Of a stretch of DNA of 64,000 nucleotides, positions 43,277-51,970 are shown in pieces. Made by a program: the position numbers and the translations under genes. The notes beneath the pieces are model-generated. The model searched no databases. It saw only the letters and a program-made list of their open reading frames with translations, and was not told the origin of the DNA. Every line of letters starts with the position of its first letter. Within the stretch, counting starts at the first letter, position 1. This DNA comes from Pseudalkalibacillus hwajinpoensis. GTDB taxonomy: Bacteria; Bacillota; Bacilli; Bacillales; Guptibacillaceae. The stretch is from positions 2,542,001-2,606,000 of the forward strand of contig NZ_CP156674.1 in the NCBI RefSeq assembly GCF_039851965.1, in the 5' to 3' direction.

Positions 43277-43871
43277 TGTTTTTCTCTCCCACCTTTAATT
43301 TTGGACTAATCATTCTTTAAAAAACTTAAAAAGCTATATCTGTTTTCGTCTATCAACCCAACCGAAGTTGATACTTTTAGTTTAAAGGATCATTTTTAAC
43401 CTTATTTTAAGAGAATGTTAAGAGTGATCTATTGATCAAAACCAAGTCTTTAGATGCACGACTTTTCTATATTTTCCCATTTTTATATAAAAGTAGGTCG
43501 ATGCAACATCAAGGCAAATCATTGGATTCATTTGTTATTCCATCTCTTTTTTTTCTATTTCCTTTAGCCACAAGTCCCTTATTCAATCCAATAGTGTCAT
43601 AGCTTGGCTTGTTATACGAGATAACCTGATTTATCTGTGAAAATTACCGCTAAGATAATGGAAATGAAGAATTTGATTAGGCATTGCCTGTATGTATTGG
43701 TTGGAAAAAGAAACGGTCAGACGGCAGTTATCCCATCGTGAACGCACCTACGATGTTTAGGTTGTAAATAGGATATAAAGGTTTGATTAATTATCAGTAA
43801 CTAATATTGAGATTGATAATTCCTTCTTTAGTATGGAAGGAGAACAACACCTTTAGGAGGCATGAGAGACT
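43277..43871. other. Intergenic region between divergent phoX and phosphodiesterase genes
   Basis: Contains the Pho box near phoX. The rest (43440-43860) shows no gene, repeat or terminator that I can support. Confidence 0.4.
43394..43421 (-). promoter_or_regulatory. Pho box (PhoP binding repeats) upstream of phoX
   Basis: On the minus strand TTAACA (43421-43416), TTAAAA (43410-43405) and TTAAAA (43399-43394) repeat at exactly 11-base steps, matching the Bacillus PhoP consensus TT(A/T/C)A(A/C)A with 5-base gaps. The last repeat lies 118 bases before the phoX start. Induction under phosphate starvation is expected. Confidence 0.8.
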
Positions 43872-44753
43872 ATGAAAAGTTGGTTATTGAAGTCGATCTT
43901 TGTTTTTTCAGCATTATTATTTCCATTCACGACTGTATCTGCGGCTGTTTCCGACTCACCCGATGAAACATCATCTGTACAACCACTATCAAAAGCACAC
44001 GCGCATAATGATTATTGGCATGACCGTCCTCTATTAGATGCCTTGGAGAATGGCTTTACCAGTGTAGAAGCAGATGTCTGGCTTCAAGATGGAGATCTTT
44101 TTGTCGCTCATGATCGAGAGGAGATCGAATCTGGTCGTACGTTGAAATCTCTTTATTTGAACCCCTTAGCGGAAATCACCAAGAATAACAAAGGACCAGT
44201 CTTTGCAGAATATGATCAAGATTTTCTCCTGTGGATTGATATTAAGTCGGAGGATGAAGCTACATACCGTGAATTGCATGAACAGCTTCGCAACTATCAA
44301 AATATGCTTACAAAATTTGTACCATCTGGTGTAAAACGTGGATCCGTAACAGTGATCGTTTCTGGAAACCGTCCACGTGACTTAATGGAAAGTCAAACTG
44401 TCCGTTATGCCACCTATGATGGACGCATGAGTGATCTAGGTTCTGATGCTTCAAATGAGTTTATTTCTGTAATTAGTGACAATTGGAATAACCACTTTTC
44501 TTGGAATGGAGAAGGGGAGATGCCAAAAGCTGAACAGGAGAAGCTGCACAGGATTGTTTCTACTGCACATGAAAATGGACGGATCGTTCGATTCTGGGCT
44601 ACACCGGACAGTCGGTCTGAAGAGAGAAAAGCAGTTTGGCAGGAACTGTTAAATGCTGGTGTCGACTTAATAAACAGTGATGATCTTTCAGGCTTGCAGA
44701 AATTCCTTAAGAAAAATGACGAAAATCCGACTGAACCTCACCTCAATTGGTAA
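43872..44753 (+). CDS. Secreted PI-PLC/GDPD-like phosphodiesterase
   Basis: 293 residues with a signal peptide (LLKSIFVFSALLFPFTTVSA, cleavage near residue 24). Mature part starts SKAHAHNDYWHDRPLLDAL, then NGFTSVEADVWLQDGDLFVA, the two His and the E-x-D triad of the PI-PLC-like TIM barrel, of the Aim6-like subgroup. It would cleave phosphodiesters outside the cell, such as glycerophosphodiesters. AGGAGG precedes ATG 43872. The position beside Pho genes suggests phosphate scavenging, but no Pho box was seen in front of it. Confidence 0.83.
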   Translation: MKSWLLKSIFVFSALLFPFTTVSAAVSDSPDETSSVQPLSKAHAHNDYWHDRPLLDALENGFTSVEADVWLQDGDLFVAHDREEIESGRTLKSLYLNPLAEITKNNKGPVFAEYDQDFLLWIDIKSEDEATYRELHEQLRNYQNMLTKFVPSGVKRGSVTVIVSGNRPRDLMESQTVRYATYDGRMSDLGSDASNEFISVISDNWNNHFSWNGEGEMPKAEQEKLHRIVSTAHENGRIVRFWATPDSRSEERKAVWQELLNAGVDLINSDDLSGLQKFLKKNDENPTEPHLNW

Positions 44754-44889
44754 AACGGTAGCTAATATACCACCTTTCTGTTTCAATTAAAGTTCTCGTA
44801 TAAAAGAGCAACTTCATTAGAGGTAAGAAGCTTTAAAATCCTAATCAATAGGCTTTTATTCAATATAGGGTCACTTTTTTAAAATAACG

Positions 44890-44936
44890 AAAGCCCAGTA
44901 TCCCTTGATTTAGTAAGGGGATTGGGCTTTTTAAAT
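44890..44936 (+). terminator. Terminator after the phosphodiesterase gene
   Basis: AAAGCCCA...TCCCTT / AAGGGG...TGGGCTTT with one bulge, followed by TT AAA; 137 bases after the stop codon. Confidence 0.7.
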
Positions 44937-45121
44937 GCTTTGTGTCTGCCGTTTCATGATGGTAATGACTTGATTGATGGAAGAGAAAGTTGTGGCGCAT
45001 TTGACTGAAGCGATTCAAGGGGAAACCAAAAATAAACAATAAAAGTTGTATATTTTGACTACTTTGTAAATCTTTTTATTACATAAGCTCGAGCTGGCAT
45101 TTCTGATTTAATCTCTACTAA
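44937..45121. other. Short intergenic stretch with a gene fragment
   Basis: A 19-codon frame from ATG 44980 (MEEKVVAHLTEAIQGETKNK) looks like the end of a decayed gene. Nothing else seen. Confidence 0.2.
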
Positions 45122-45399
45122 GTGCTTGTATGTCAGTTGGTGGTTACTTACTTACTGTTAGTCTCTGCTTTAGGTACTTTTTTACACGACAATAATCACT
45201 TCAGGATAGTAACAATGTTAACTAATTTATTCGGTTATTTATTACTATTAGTAGGAATAGTCTATGCTTTAGCAAATGTTTTTTTAGACGAAAAATTTTG
45301 TTAATTGCGGTACTAGCTGCAGCTGTTGAAGTTTATAATAGAAGGTATGTTAAAAGCCAACAAAAAGTTACAAAGAAGGTAAGTAATAAAAGAACATGA
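45122..45399 (+). pseudogene. Small membrane protein with a frameshift
   Basis: Frame 1 from GTG 45122 has two hydrophobic stretches (VVTYLLLVSALGTFL and FGYLLLLVGIVYALANVF) and stops after FLDEKFC. If one A is added in the run 45291-45295, it continues LLIAVLAAAVEVYNRRYVKS and a lysine-rich tail to TGA 45397-45399. The joined protein would be about 92 residues with three membrane segments. I do not recognise a family. Confidence 0.45.
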
Positions 45400-45677
45400 G
45401 TGATTGTTTAAAAGTGCGGGCAAGTCTTAGAAAAAGATTTCAGTTTAACTACGTATACAATCTTTTTTTGCATGAAAAACTACAGCACCCTCACCATAAA
45501 CAATGTGGGAAATCTAATTCTCCATATGATGGTGTTAGCTTTTCAATATAAAGGAAGAGAAATGACTATCAAAATCGCTAAGAATACTTTATAGGATTAC
45601 CTACGGCTTAATGGGAAATTCTAATGTTAGTGAAACTTTTTAAATTCCATTTTAGTTTCAGAAAGGGGAGAAAGTGG

Positions 45678-46454
45678 ATGGAGTCACTATGGCTAGAGTA
45701 TGCTTGGGCATTGTTAATTCTAATCGGATTAGAAGGATTGTTATCAGCTGATAACGCTCTTGTACTAGCAGTTATCGCCAAACATTTACCCGAAGATGAG
45801 AAAAGAAAAGCTATAAATTACGGAATCATTATGGCCTTTGTTTTTCGATTTGGAGCTCTTTTTGCCATTTCGTTTATCGCAAACGTCTGGCAGATCCAGG
45901 CGATAGGAGCAGCATATCTTCTTTACTTAGGGTTAAAGCATGTTATTCAGGCGCGTCTCGGGAAAAAGAATGAGAATATTCATAAGGACGAGGAAAAGGA
46001 AGCTGCAGGAAAAGGCTTCTGGCCGACAGTAGGGAAGATTGCGCTGGCTGACCTCGCCTTTGCAATTGATTCGATACTCGCTGCAGTTGCGATTGCCCTT
46101 GGTCTTCCAGAATCACCTCTCGGCGATTTCGGCGGTATGGACGGCGGGCAGTTTATTGTCGTTCTTCTCGGCGGTATTGCGGGCCTTATCTTGATTAAGT
46201 TTGCAGCCACCTGGTTTGTGCAACTTCTTACAAAACGTCCTGCTTTGGAAACCACAGCATATGCCATTGTTGCTTGGGTCGGTGTCAAACTTGCTGTCAT
46301 TACTCTTGCCCATGAGGATATTGCGGTCATAGATCATGATTTCCCCCACAGTCCAGCTTGGACTTTGATATTCTATGGCGTCTTAGTCGGTATTGCCCTA
46401 ATCGGCTGGTTTGCACCGGCAAAAAAGCCATCTCAGATTTCAGATAAATCCTAA
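45678..46454 (+). CDS. TerC-family integral membrane protein
   Basis: 258 residues from ATG 45678, chosen over ATG 45624 because GAAAGGGGAG precedes it and the conserved part starts there. Seven to eight membrane segments; GLEGLLSADNALVLAVIAKH near residue 17 and ALADLAFAIDSILAAVAIAL near 117 contain the paired acidic D-N/D-S motif of TerC proteins, which act in manganese export or metal loading of exported enzymes. A yybP-ykoY manganese riboswitch often precedes such genes, but I could not find it in 45400-45677. A 40-codon frame at 45472-45594 is unassigned. Confidence 0.85.
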   Translation: MESLWLEYAWALLILIGLEGLLSADNALVLAVIAKHLPEDEKRKAINYGIIMAFVFRFGALFAISFIANVWQIQAIGAAYLLYLGLKHVIQARLGKKNENIHKDEEKEAAGKGFWPTVGKIALADLAFAIDSILAAVAIALGLPESPLGDFGGMDGGQFIVVLLGGIAGLILIKFAATWFVQLLTKRPALETTAYAIVAWVGVKLAVITLAHEDIAVIDHDFPHSPAWTLIFYGVLVGIALIGWFAPAKKPSQISDKS

Positions 46455-46687
46455 ACGGGAATAGATTCATCTAATCTTCCTCTCTCAGCAGTAGAAATCG
46501 TTTAGCGTTTTATATAATGAAACTGTACCAAATTAATTTAACAAGTACTTTTCCTTCAACTAAAGGTGGATGGTTCGTACAATAAAAAATAGAAGTGAAA
46601 TATTGATTCTTATATATTAAGATCTTCCACGTTAAGAAATTCTTTCAGAGATTTGCCAATAGCAATAGAAGTAACTTATACAAACAG

Positions 46688-46725
46688 CACTCCCCGACTT
46701 TAAAGTATCGGGGAGTGTATTATTT
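46688..46725 (+). terminator. Terminator downstream of the TerC gene
   Basis: CACTCCCCGA / TCGGGGAGTG stem of 10 bp with a ten-base loop, followed by TATTATTT. It is 234 bases after the stop codon. Confidence 0.65.
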
Positions 46726-47603
46726 ATATTTAATCAAGGGGGAAGGAGCTCAGGGAAGCTTCTTGATTCACAGATTAACATAAGCTTTATGAAATCCGGA
46801 TATTATGGGAGGAATTTGACAAATGAGATGTGATGAAAGCGCATCTTCTATCGAATTACAATTTATGATTGTAGCCGATGAGTCTTGTCTTAGTTGAGGG
46901 GATTTTTTGTTTTTTCAACGCTTCTGAAGGGATGGTACATTTTCCAATGAGCTCTTTATATTTAAAATGAGTTCAGCTGAAAGAACTTATGAATGGAAGT
47001 GATGATGGACCGAGCCAAAAAGTAACGCCTCGGGTACTCAAGACATAAAAATAGTGGTATTATCCCCGCTTTCGGTCAGTCCGTAGGTTCCTGGCTATTT
47101 CTTCACGAGGAGTCGATGACGGGTTGAAGAGAATCATGACAGAAGGAAAGCAGCCTTGAGATTTGCTCTTTTATTGGTTATTTTTCCTTTTGCCTTCCGA
47201 AGCGCAAACCTTCGCAAGCTGTCTAAGGTTCGAAAAGGGTAGGACACCCGAACCTTCCCTTTTATCACCTAAGACAGCGCTCAGACGTTCAATGGGCGCA
47301 AAAACTTTTTTCCTACGAGCGCTTCACAACTTAAAAATCTTCCTCCACTTATCCCTTGTCCCCCTGAAGATGCTTGCTTTTCGTTCTCCATGTCAAAAGG
47401 GAAAAAAATCTCCCTTTTTGGGGGACACACTGACTTCTTCAGTCAAAAGGAAAAACACAACTTAGGCGCTTAGTATGATTATGTTAGTAGCTATAGTTAG
47501 TTGATCTTACGTAGTTTCTGTAACATTCATCAAACCCATTTATTTCTAATTTGTTATTGCTACACTATGTTTATAAGTCTACTAGCATTAAAGAAGGAGC
47601 AAC
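46726..47603. other. Region without a recognisable gene, higher GC than its surroundings
   Basis: About 880 bases. 46823-46897 is a 24-codon frame behind GGGAGG of unknown value. 47163-47465 is open for 100 codons but starts without a ribosome binding site and contains a long hairpin (47218-47278), so it is not called. 47466-47603 repeats the leader of the small gene at 60031. Confidence 0.4.
47218..47278. repeat. Long imperfect hairpin, possible structured RNA
   Basis: GCTGTCT pairs with AGACAGC, then AGGT with ACCT after one mismatch, then AAAAGGG with CCCTTTT after a three-base internal loop; the loop is 17 bases. The surrounding sequence has no sensible protein frame. It may be a small RNA element or an element end. 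Confidence 0.5.
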
Positions 47604-47669
47604 TATGATTATAAAAGGTAGTATACTCATATCTCTAGGTCCGTTTATTTTGTTAACCTTACTAGATTG
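47604..47669 (+). pseudogene. Truncated copy of the small membrane protein at 60031
   Basis: MIIKGSILISLGPFILLTLL then a stop codon where the copy at 60031 reads on with a Tyr codon. The upstream 130 bases also match the leader of that copy, so a segment was duplicated and has decayed here. Confidence 0.7.
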
Positions 47670-47952
47670 ATTATTTGTCCAATTTCTCTCATTATAAAAT
47701 TCAAAATCTGACTCGACTTCACAACCCCTTTTATTTATTAATTCTATCTCTTACCCTTCCTTTTCCACTTTTCACAATCAAATTGAGTGAAGTCTATGGT
47801 GTCTTACTTTTCGTTCTGGCACTTTTGTGAGATAAATCATTCTTACCTTTTTAAGAAGTCTACCAGTAGACTTTCTTATTCAGCTCTTGATTAACCGCTC
47901 TCAAAACCACTGAAGGCACTAGATGAGATAGGAAACATTGGACAGAGAATGA

Positions 47953-47998
47953 CTACCTTTACAGTGCTGACAATAACGCATCAGCACTGTAAAAGTAG
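47953..47998. terminator. Long hairpin at the end of the minus-strand remnants
   Basis: TTTACAGTGCTGA / TCAGCACTGTAAA is a perfect 13-bp stem with a ten-base loop, extended outward by CTAC/GTAG. It overlaps the end of a minus-strand coding remnant (stop near 47972), so it may have ended that transcript. Confidence 0.6.
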
Positions 47999-48414
47999 CC
48001 GTCCACTTTACTGAAGTATACGGAGACCGTCTTAGGGGTCCACCGTATCACCCGATTTGAACGCTTGAATTCCTTCAACAGCTCGCTTTCTACACATCAA
48101 ACCAGTCCAATGTGCGTCGTCTGCGTGCTGCTACCGGTACCGTAGTACGCCTGGTTACCTTGCCGAACCGTTAGGGCCGTTCTCGCCATAGCTTCTCACC
48201 ACAGAAACCGGGAACTGCGTTTAGCCTGAGAACGCTGAATTTTCTGCATCGGCTTCAGCTCACCTGGCAAGTTTAGTTTTGAAACGTGTGGTAGGCCTTC
48301 CACGTTCTGAACATCGGCTAAATAAGGCATTAAGAAAGACACCTCTTGCATCGTTATTTTTCAACAGATGAAGAAGCCGGTGCTCGATATGAAGTTAGCA
48401 GTGCCATGTGCCCT
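47972..48414 (-). pseudogene. Decayed coding DNA downstream of the DUF2922 gene
   Basis: The minus strand holds short coding-like pieces in different frames: ATG near 48406 behind GAGGAAGGG (17 codons), MQEVSFLMPYLADVQNVEGL from 48351 (51 codons, no ribosome binding site), GNQAYYGTGSSTQTTHIGLV near 48150, EGIQAFKSGDTVD near 48080 and PKTVSVYFSKVDGYFYSADA ending near 47972. They look like one or two broken genes. No family recognised. Confidence 0.35.
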
Positions 48415-48427
48415 TCCTCAAAATCGT

Positions 48428-48646
48428 TTAGCCAATCACAATGTCACTTTCATTACGCTCGATAATACGAGCGCCTTTCTTCGCGACAACATTACCACCA
48501 CTTGTTGAAAAGCAATTCTGTGCGATCACAGCATTCATCGCAGCAGAAACCGCTACCGGGTTAACAGGTTCAATCGGATCACTCAGCGTGATAGAGAACG
48601 GTTTGTTGAACTCGGTGTTGAATTGAAGCTCAAGAGTTTTAGCCAT
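48428..48646 (-). CDS. DUF2922 domain protein
   Basis: 72 residues, MAKTLELQFNTEFNKPFSIT at the start, then LSDPIEPVNPVAVSAAMNA and KGARIIERNESDIVI, the full DUF2922 pattern. AAAGGAGG sits 8 to 9 bases before ATG 48646. These very small proteins are usually encoded right after a DUF1659 gene in Bacillus; function unknown. Here the DUF1659 partner is broken and the downstream region is decayed, so this may be a relic under weak selection. Confidence 0.85.
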   Translation of the reverse strand: MAKTLELQFNTEFNKPFSITLSDPIEPVNPVAVSAAMNAVIAQNCFSTSGGNVVAKKGARIIERNESDIVIG

Positions 48647-48683
48647 TAAGGATTACCTCCTTTCTAGTAGAATAGGTTTTCAA

Positions 48684-48882
48684 TTACGCTTGAAGATCAG
48701 ATGAATCATTGCGTTCAACTGCGAACAGTGTGTGCTGCTGAAGTGGTGCTAATGCCTGTGCAACTGTGAAAATCGAATCTGTTATTGCGGATGGCTTGAT
48801 GTTGTTGAAGTTCTTGTTGCGGAAGAGTGTCTTACCGTAGAACCATACGAAGCTGGGTTTCCATTAGGGATGCTGTTGCCAT
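48684..48882 (-). pseudogene. DUF1659 domain protein, frameshifted
   Basis: ATG 48882 behind AAAGGAGGTG gives MATASLMETQLRMVL and then a stop. The remaining part is in another frame: GKTLFRNKNFNNIKPSAITD and QALAPLQQHTLFAVERNDSS to TAA 48684. The distance is 199 bases, not a multiple of three, and about 8 residues seem missing at the junction near 48838. Normally about 72 residues. Confidence 0.75.
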
Positions 48883-48965
48883 GTGAATCACCTCCTTTCA
48901 TCCTATATATCGATTTGAAAGTGGGAAAAGGGGCATTGCGGTGAAAATTTTTTAGGTGGTTTTAA

Positions 48966-49148
48966 AATCACGAGAACCGTCCGAGACTGGTGAAAAAGTC
49001 CACCTTTTTTACAACGAAAAATGATAAAAAAAACGAGCCTCTAGAATCGCTTCTAAGCCTCGTTTGCTATACGGCGAGACATTTTAGTCCCCCTTAAAAA
49101 GCTTATTTTTTGAAAGTGACTACTTTTTCACTGGTCTCGAACCGTCCC
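48966..49148. repeat. Second REP-flanked unit type (unit F), 183 bp
   Basis: Same order as unit E: GAACCGTCCGAGACTGGTGA at the left, AACGAGCC...GCCTCGTT hairpin, GCTATACGGCGAGACATTTT, and TTTTTCACTGGTCTCGAACC at the right. In unit F the left REP half is inverted relative to unit E (AGAACCGTCC against GGACGGTT). Confidence 0.82.
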
Positions 49149-49217
49149 AAAAGATCTATATAACAAAATAATCATAGTTGTGAGAGGAACCAACATATAG
49201 GAAGGTGAAGATGTTGG

Positions 49218-49562
49218 ATGATAGGAGAAAATCTTAGGAAACATCGACTGAAAAAAGGGATTACATTAACCGAATTAGCTCAGCGGTCGAAAGTCTCTAA
49301 ATCTTATTTAAATAGTCTTGAAAGAAATATTAAAAATAATCCATCAATCAACCTGGTTAAACGGCTCGCAAATGAATTAGGTACGGATATTTATCAAATT
49401 ATTGGTGAAGAAAAAAATAGTGAAAACCCAATCAATGAGAGAGAAGAATGGAGAAGTTTCATTAAAAATGTGAGAGATGCTGGGATTGAAAATGGGGAGT
49501 TGAGTGAATATAAAGAGTTGATTGACTATATAAAATGGAAGAATAGAAAAGTTGGGGGGTAA
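49218..49562 (+). CDS. SinR-like XRE-family regulator
   Basis: 114 residues. Helix-turn-helix at 3-58: LRKHRLKKGITLTELAQRSK then VSKSYLNSLERNIKNNPSI, very close to SinR. The C-terminal part EEWRSFIKNVRDAGIENGEL and EYKELIDYIKWK is the SinI-type dimerisation hook through which SinR is titrated. No sinI gene lies beside it. It may control biofilm or motility genes; orthology with SinR cannot be proven from one protein. GAAGGTGAAG precedes ATG 49218. Confidence 0.85.
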   Translation: MIGENLRKHRLKKGITLTELAQRSKVSKSYLNSLERNIKNNPSINLVKRLANELGTDIYQIIGEEKNSENPINEREEWRSFIKNVRDAGIENGELSEYKELIDYIKWKNRKVGG

Positions 49563-49595
49563 TGGATTGAATTTTTATAGAGAGTCTAGAGTTTA

Positions 49596-49615
49596 TTAAT
49601 TAAACGTTTGATTAA
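49596..49615. repeat. Palindrome related to the one at 30115-30160
   Basis: TTAATTAAACGTTTGATTAA, 18 of 20 positions symmetric, in the space between the SinR-like gene and a terminator. Confidence 0.6.
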
Positions 49616-49637
49616 GCAATAGTAGCTAAAGCGCATT

Positions 49638-49675
49638 AAAAAGTCTTTCTCTTTCTGAGAAAGACTTTTTAAATG
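49638..49675. terminator. Convergent terminator (sinR-like / madM)
   Basis: AAAAAGTCTTTCTC / GAGAAAGACTTTTT, a 14-bp perfect stem with a five-base loop, functional on both strands. Confidence 0.85.
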
Positions 49676-49739
49676 TTTTATTTGAGTTAGATGGCCAAAA
49701 TAAACCGCTTAATCCATCTACTACCTATTACTCGTAAAC

Positions 49740-50504
49740 CTAACCCACAATAGACCTGGTAATTAAAAATAACACGGATGGAACAAGTAAACATCCTAGC
49801 CCTGTATAAAAGGTAGCGGTCATAGCTCCATAAGGCACGAGCTTAGGATCAGTTGCTGCTAATCCTCCGGCGACACCGCTTGTGGTACCCATGAGTCCCC
49901 CGTATACGATCGCAGAACGTGGGTTATTTAAACCAATATACTTGGCGATAAATGGTGTTCCAATCATGGTAAGGATCGATTTAACAAGACCTGCTGCAAT
50001 GCTAAGAGTAATCACTTCTGAGCTTGCTCCTAGAGCGGTACCTGTGACTGGACCAACTATGTATGTTGCTGCACCTGCTCCAATGGTAGTTAAGCTGACG
50101 GCATCTGTGTAACCAAATGCATAGGCGATGACTACCCCGACTATAAATGAAACGATAACCCCAAGGAAGAGAGCTAATACACCGCTTAAACCCGCTTTCT
50201 TAATTTCATCGAAGCTTGCACCGAATGCTGTGGCTACAATGGCAAAGTCACGAAGCATTCCACCACCCATTAGCCCGATGCCAGCGAAGATCCCGACGTC
50301 TGAAAGTCCTTGTTCTCCGCCTGTCGTTACCCCTCCGATATAGGCAAGCACAAGACCAACGATTATAGCGACTGCTGATCCATGAAGTCGTCCTCTAGTT
50401 AGTTTATCGGAGATGAAATAGGAAATGTACATTGCGGCACCAATGACAGCAAACGAAACAATTAAGCCGTTATCTTTAAAAACGTTACTTAATATTTCGA
50501 ACAT
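49740..50504 (-). CDS. madM: Malonate transporter subunit MadM
   Basis: 254 residues from ATG 50504, with GGAGGAGA upstream; the TTG at 50519 is part of that ribosome binding site. About eight to nine membrane segments with GIGLMGGGMLRDFAIVATAF near residue 80 and GAGAATYIVGPVTGTALGAS near 143. With MadL it forms a sodium-coupled malonate carrier. Overlaps the end of madL by 20 bases. Confidence 0.92.
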   Translation of the reverse strand: MFEILSNVFKDNGLIVSFAVIGAAMYISYFISDKLTRGRLHGSAVAIIVGLVLAYIGGVTTGGEQGLSDVGIFAGIGLMGGGMLRDFAIVATAFGASFDEIKKAGLSGVLALFLGVIVSFIVGVVIAYAFGYTDAVSLTTIGAGAATYIVGPVTGTALGASSEVITLSIAAGLVKSILTMIGTPFIAKYIGLNNPRSAIVYGGLMGTTSGVAGGLAATDPKLVPYGAMTATFYTGLGCLLVPSVLFLITRSIVG

Positions 50505-50901
50505 GATTGTCTCCTCCAATCACCTTAGCTTCGTTGGCTTCATATTTCTTTTTCCCAATATTACTGAGTAAAGGTACCATGGCCCAACTGACTGCAACGG
50601 CGACAATCCCTGCCAAAATTGCCACAGGTCCGCCATCGATAGCAGCGACGACATTTTGTTTAGCAGCCATTGCAATAACAATTGGTATATACATGGCGCT
50701 CCAGAAAGCAATTCCTGCCTCAAAATTAATAGTCAATTTGTTTTTCTTTTTCATGTAATCCACTGTCAGAACAAGGATGATCATAGCAATTCCAACACCA
50801 CCAACATTCGCATCTACACCTACAAGGACGCCTAGTAAGTCCCCAATGAACGCACCAGCCAATAAGCAAACTGCCAACAAGGCAACACCATAAACAACCA
50901 A
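50485..50901 (-). CDS. madL: Malonate transporter subunit MadL
   Basis: 138 residues, four membrane segments, starting VVYGVALLAVCLLAGAFIGD and DANVGGVGIAMIILVLTVDY near residue 30. The start is TTG 50901, with AAAGGTGG eight bases upstream. Transcribed away from the gntR-mdc operon, so uptake and breakdown of malonate are paired around one control region. Confidence 0.92.
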   Translation of the reverse strand: MVVYGVALLAVCLLAGAFIGDLLGVLVGVDANVGGVGIAMIILVLTVDYMKKKNKLTINFEAGIAFWSAMYIPIVIAMAAKQNVVAAIDGGPVAILAGIVAVAVSWAMVPLLSNIGKKKYEANEAKVIGGDNHVRNIK

Positions 50902-51073
50902 ATTTATTCCACCTTTCTTTTATATTCCAACCATGAATGAAGAGCATCTCATCAAGAAGCATGGCAAAGAGGGACCGTCAAACATTGACTTTATTGGTAG
51001 TGTTCAGCGGGTATGGTGAATACGTAATCACTCCTCTCAGGAAAGAAAGCGTTTCCAAAATATTAGACGTCAA

Positions 51074-51090
51074 TCAACTGTCGACCGTAT
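51074..51090. promoter_or_regulatory. Putative GntR operator near the madL side
   Basis: TCAACTGTCGACCGTATC contains the CTGTCGAC block also seen (inverted) at 51181-51194, and GTCGAC shared with 51938-51946. Likely binding sites of the local GntR protein. Confidence 0.45.
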
Positions 51091-51149
51091 CACTCATTAT
51101 AAGTGGACGAATTGGAAATATCAAATACTTTCTGAATTATCTAAATTAA

Positions 51150-51197
51150 TTGAAATATAAACTTATTCACGTTATAATTTAATCGACAGTCGACAAG
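51150..51197 (+). promoter_or_regulatory. Promoter and operator of the gntR-mdc operon
   Basis: TTGAAA (51150-51155) and TATAAT (51173-51178) are 17 bases apart. Directly after the -10 box comes AATCGACAGTCGACAAG, a TCGAC direct/inverted repeat. Binding of the regulator there would block transcription start. Confidence 0.75.
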
Positions 51198-51225
51198 AAA
51201 CATTTCTACAAAGGGGGACGACATC

Positions 51226-51903
51226 TTGAGTTCGATCGATTTAAGTAGAAACGCACTTTCCAATCATATTGCAGAACACATTACAAATCAGATTATTACC
51301 GGCGAGCTTCAGCCGGGTGAAAAGTTGATTGAAAATACATATGCTGAAGAATACGGGACGAGTAGGGCACCTATTCGAGAAGCTATTTTTTTATTAACAA
51401 TTGAAGGACTCGTTGAACGAATTCCAAGAAAAGGTGCAGTCGTTAAAGGCTATACGGAAAGTGAAATCTATGACTTGTTAGAAATTCGAATCATGCTTGA
51501 GTCACTGGCAATGAAACGGATCGCGGAAAATGGAGTGAATGGAGAGCTGGTAGAAGAGATGGAGAAGCTCCTCGAGCAAATGCATGAAGAAGATGACATT
51601 AACCATTACACCGAGATGAATCATTCGTTTCATATGTGTATTGTAGACATGAGTCATAGCGATGTAATTAAGAACATGTACACACGTTTGAAAATGCCTC
51701 TTTTAAGAATTCAGAGTCTTTCTTTTGCGAAAGAAGGGAATATCGGGAAATCAATTAAAGAGCATCACGTTATTGTGAAACTCTTGAAAGAAAGCAACGT
51801 GGTAGAGGCAGGGGAAATACTCCATCAACATAATCAAGATGTTATTGCTAGTATAAGGAATCGGTTGTTTCAAGAGAAAGGGATAAAACCACTAGATAAT
51901 TAA
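51226..51903 (+). CDS. GntR-family (FadR/FCD subfamily) regulator of malonate genes
   Basis: 225 residues. Winged helix at 10-75: GELQPGEKLIENTYAEEYGT then SRAPIREAIFLLTIEGLVER. The all-helical FCD domain follows (ILLEIRIMLESLAMKRIAEN, HHVIVKLLKE), with Asp/His residues for a metal and acid ligand. Start is TTG 51226 with AAGGGGG upstream. It lies between madLM and mdc, so malonate or malonyl-CoA is the probable effector. Confidence 0.88.
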   Translation: MSSIDLSRNALSNHIAEHITNQIITGELQPGEKLIENTYAEEYGTSRAPIREAIFLLTIEGLVERIPRKGAVVKGYTESEIYDLLEIRIMLESLAMKRIAENGVNGELVEEMEKLLEQMHEEDDINHYTEMNHSFHMCIVDMSHSDVIKNMYTRLKMPLLRIQSLSFAKEGNIGKSIKEHHVIVKLLKESNVVEAGEILHQHNQDVIASIRNRLFQEKGIKPLDN

Positions 51904-51970
51904 CGTTTAGGGGTTTCCCCCTTCCACATCCACTTTGGTCGACAAACGACTAAAAAGGAGGAGATCGATT

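Noticed and set aside
45400..45677. yybP-ykoY manganese riboswitch before the TerC gene
   Set aside because: I looked for the conserved internal-loop bases and a terminator fold and did not find them.
47218..47278. attC-type integron site
   Set aside because: The hairpin lacks the R and L box spacing and no cassette genes or integrase are present.
47163..47465. 100-codon open frame on the plus strand
   Set aside because: No ribosome binding site, unnatural composition, and it runs through a long hairpin; better seen as non-coding.
48196..48351. 51-residue minus-strand gene
   Set aside because: No ribosome binding site and surrounded by coding pieces in other frames; included only as part of the decayed region.
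49211..49240. Alternative ATG start at 49211 for the SinR-like gene
   Set aside because: It is in another frame and ends after eight codons; ATG 49218 gives the complete helix-turn-helix.
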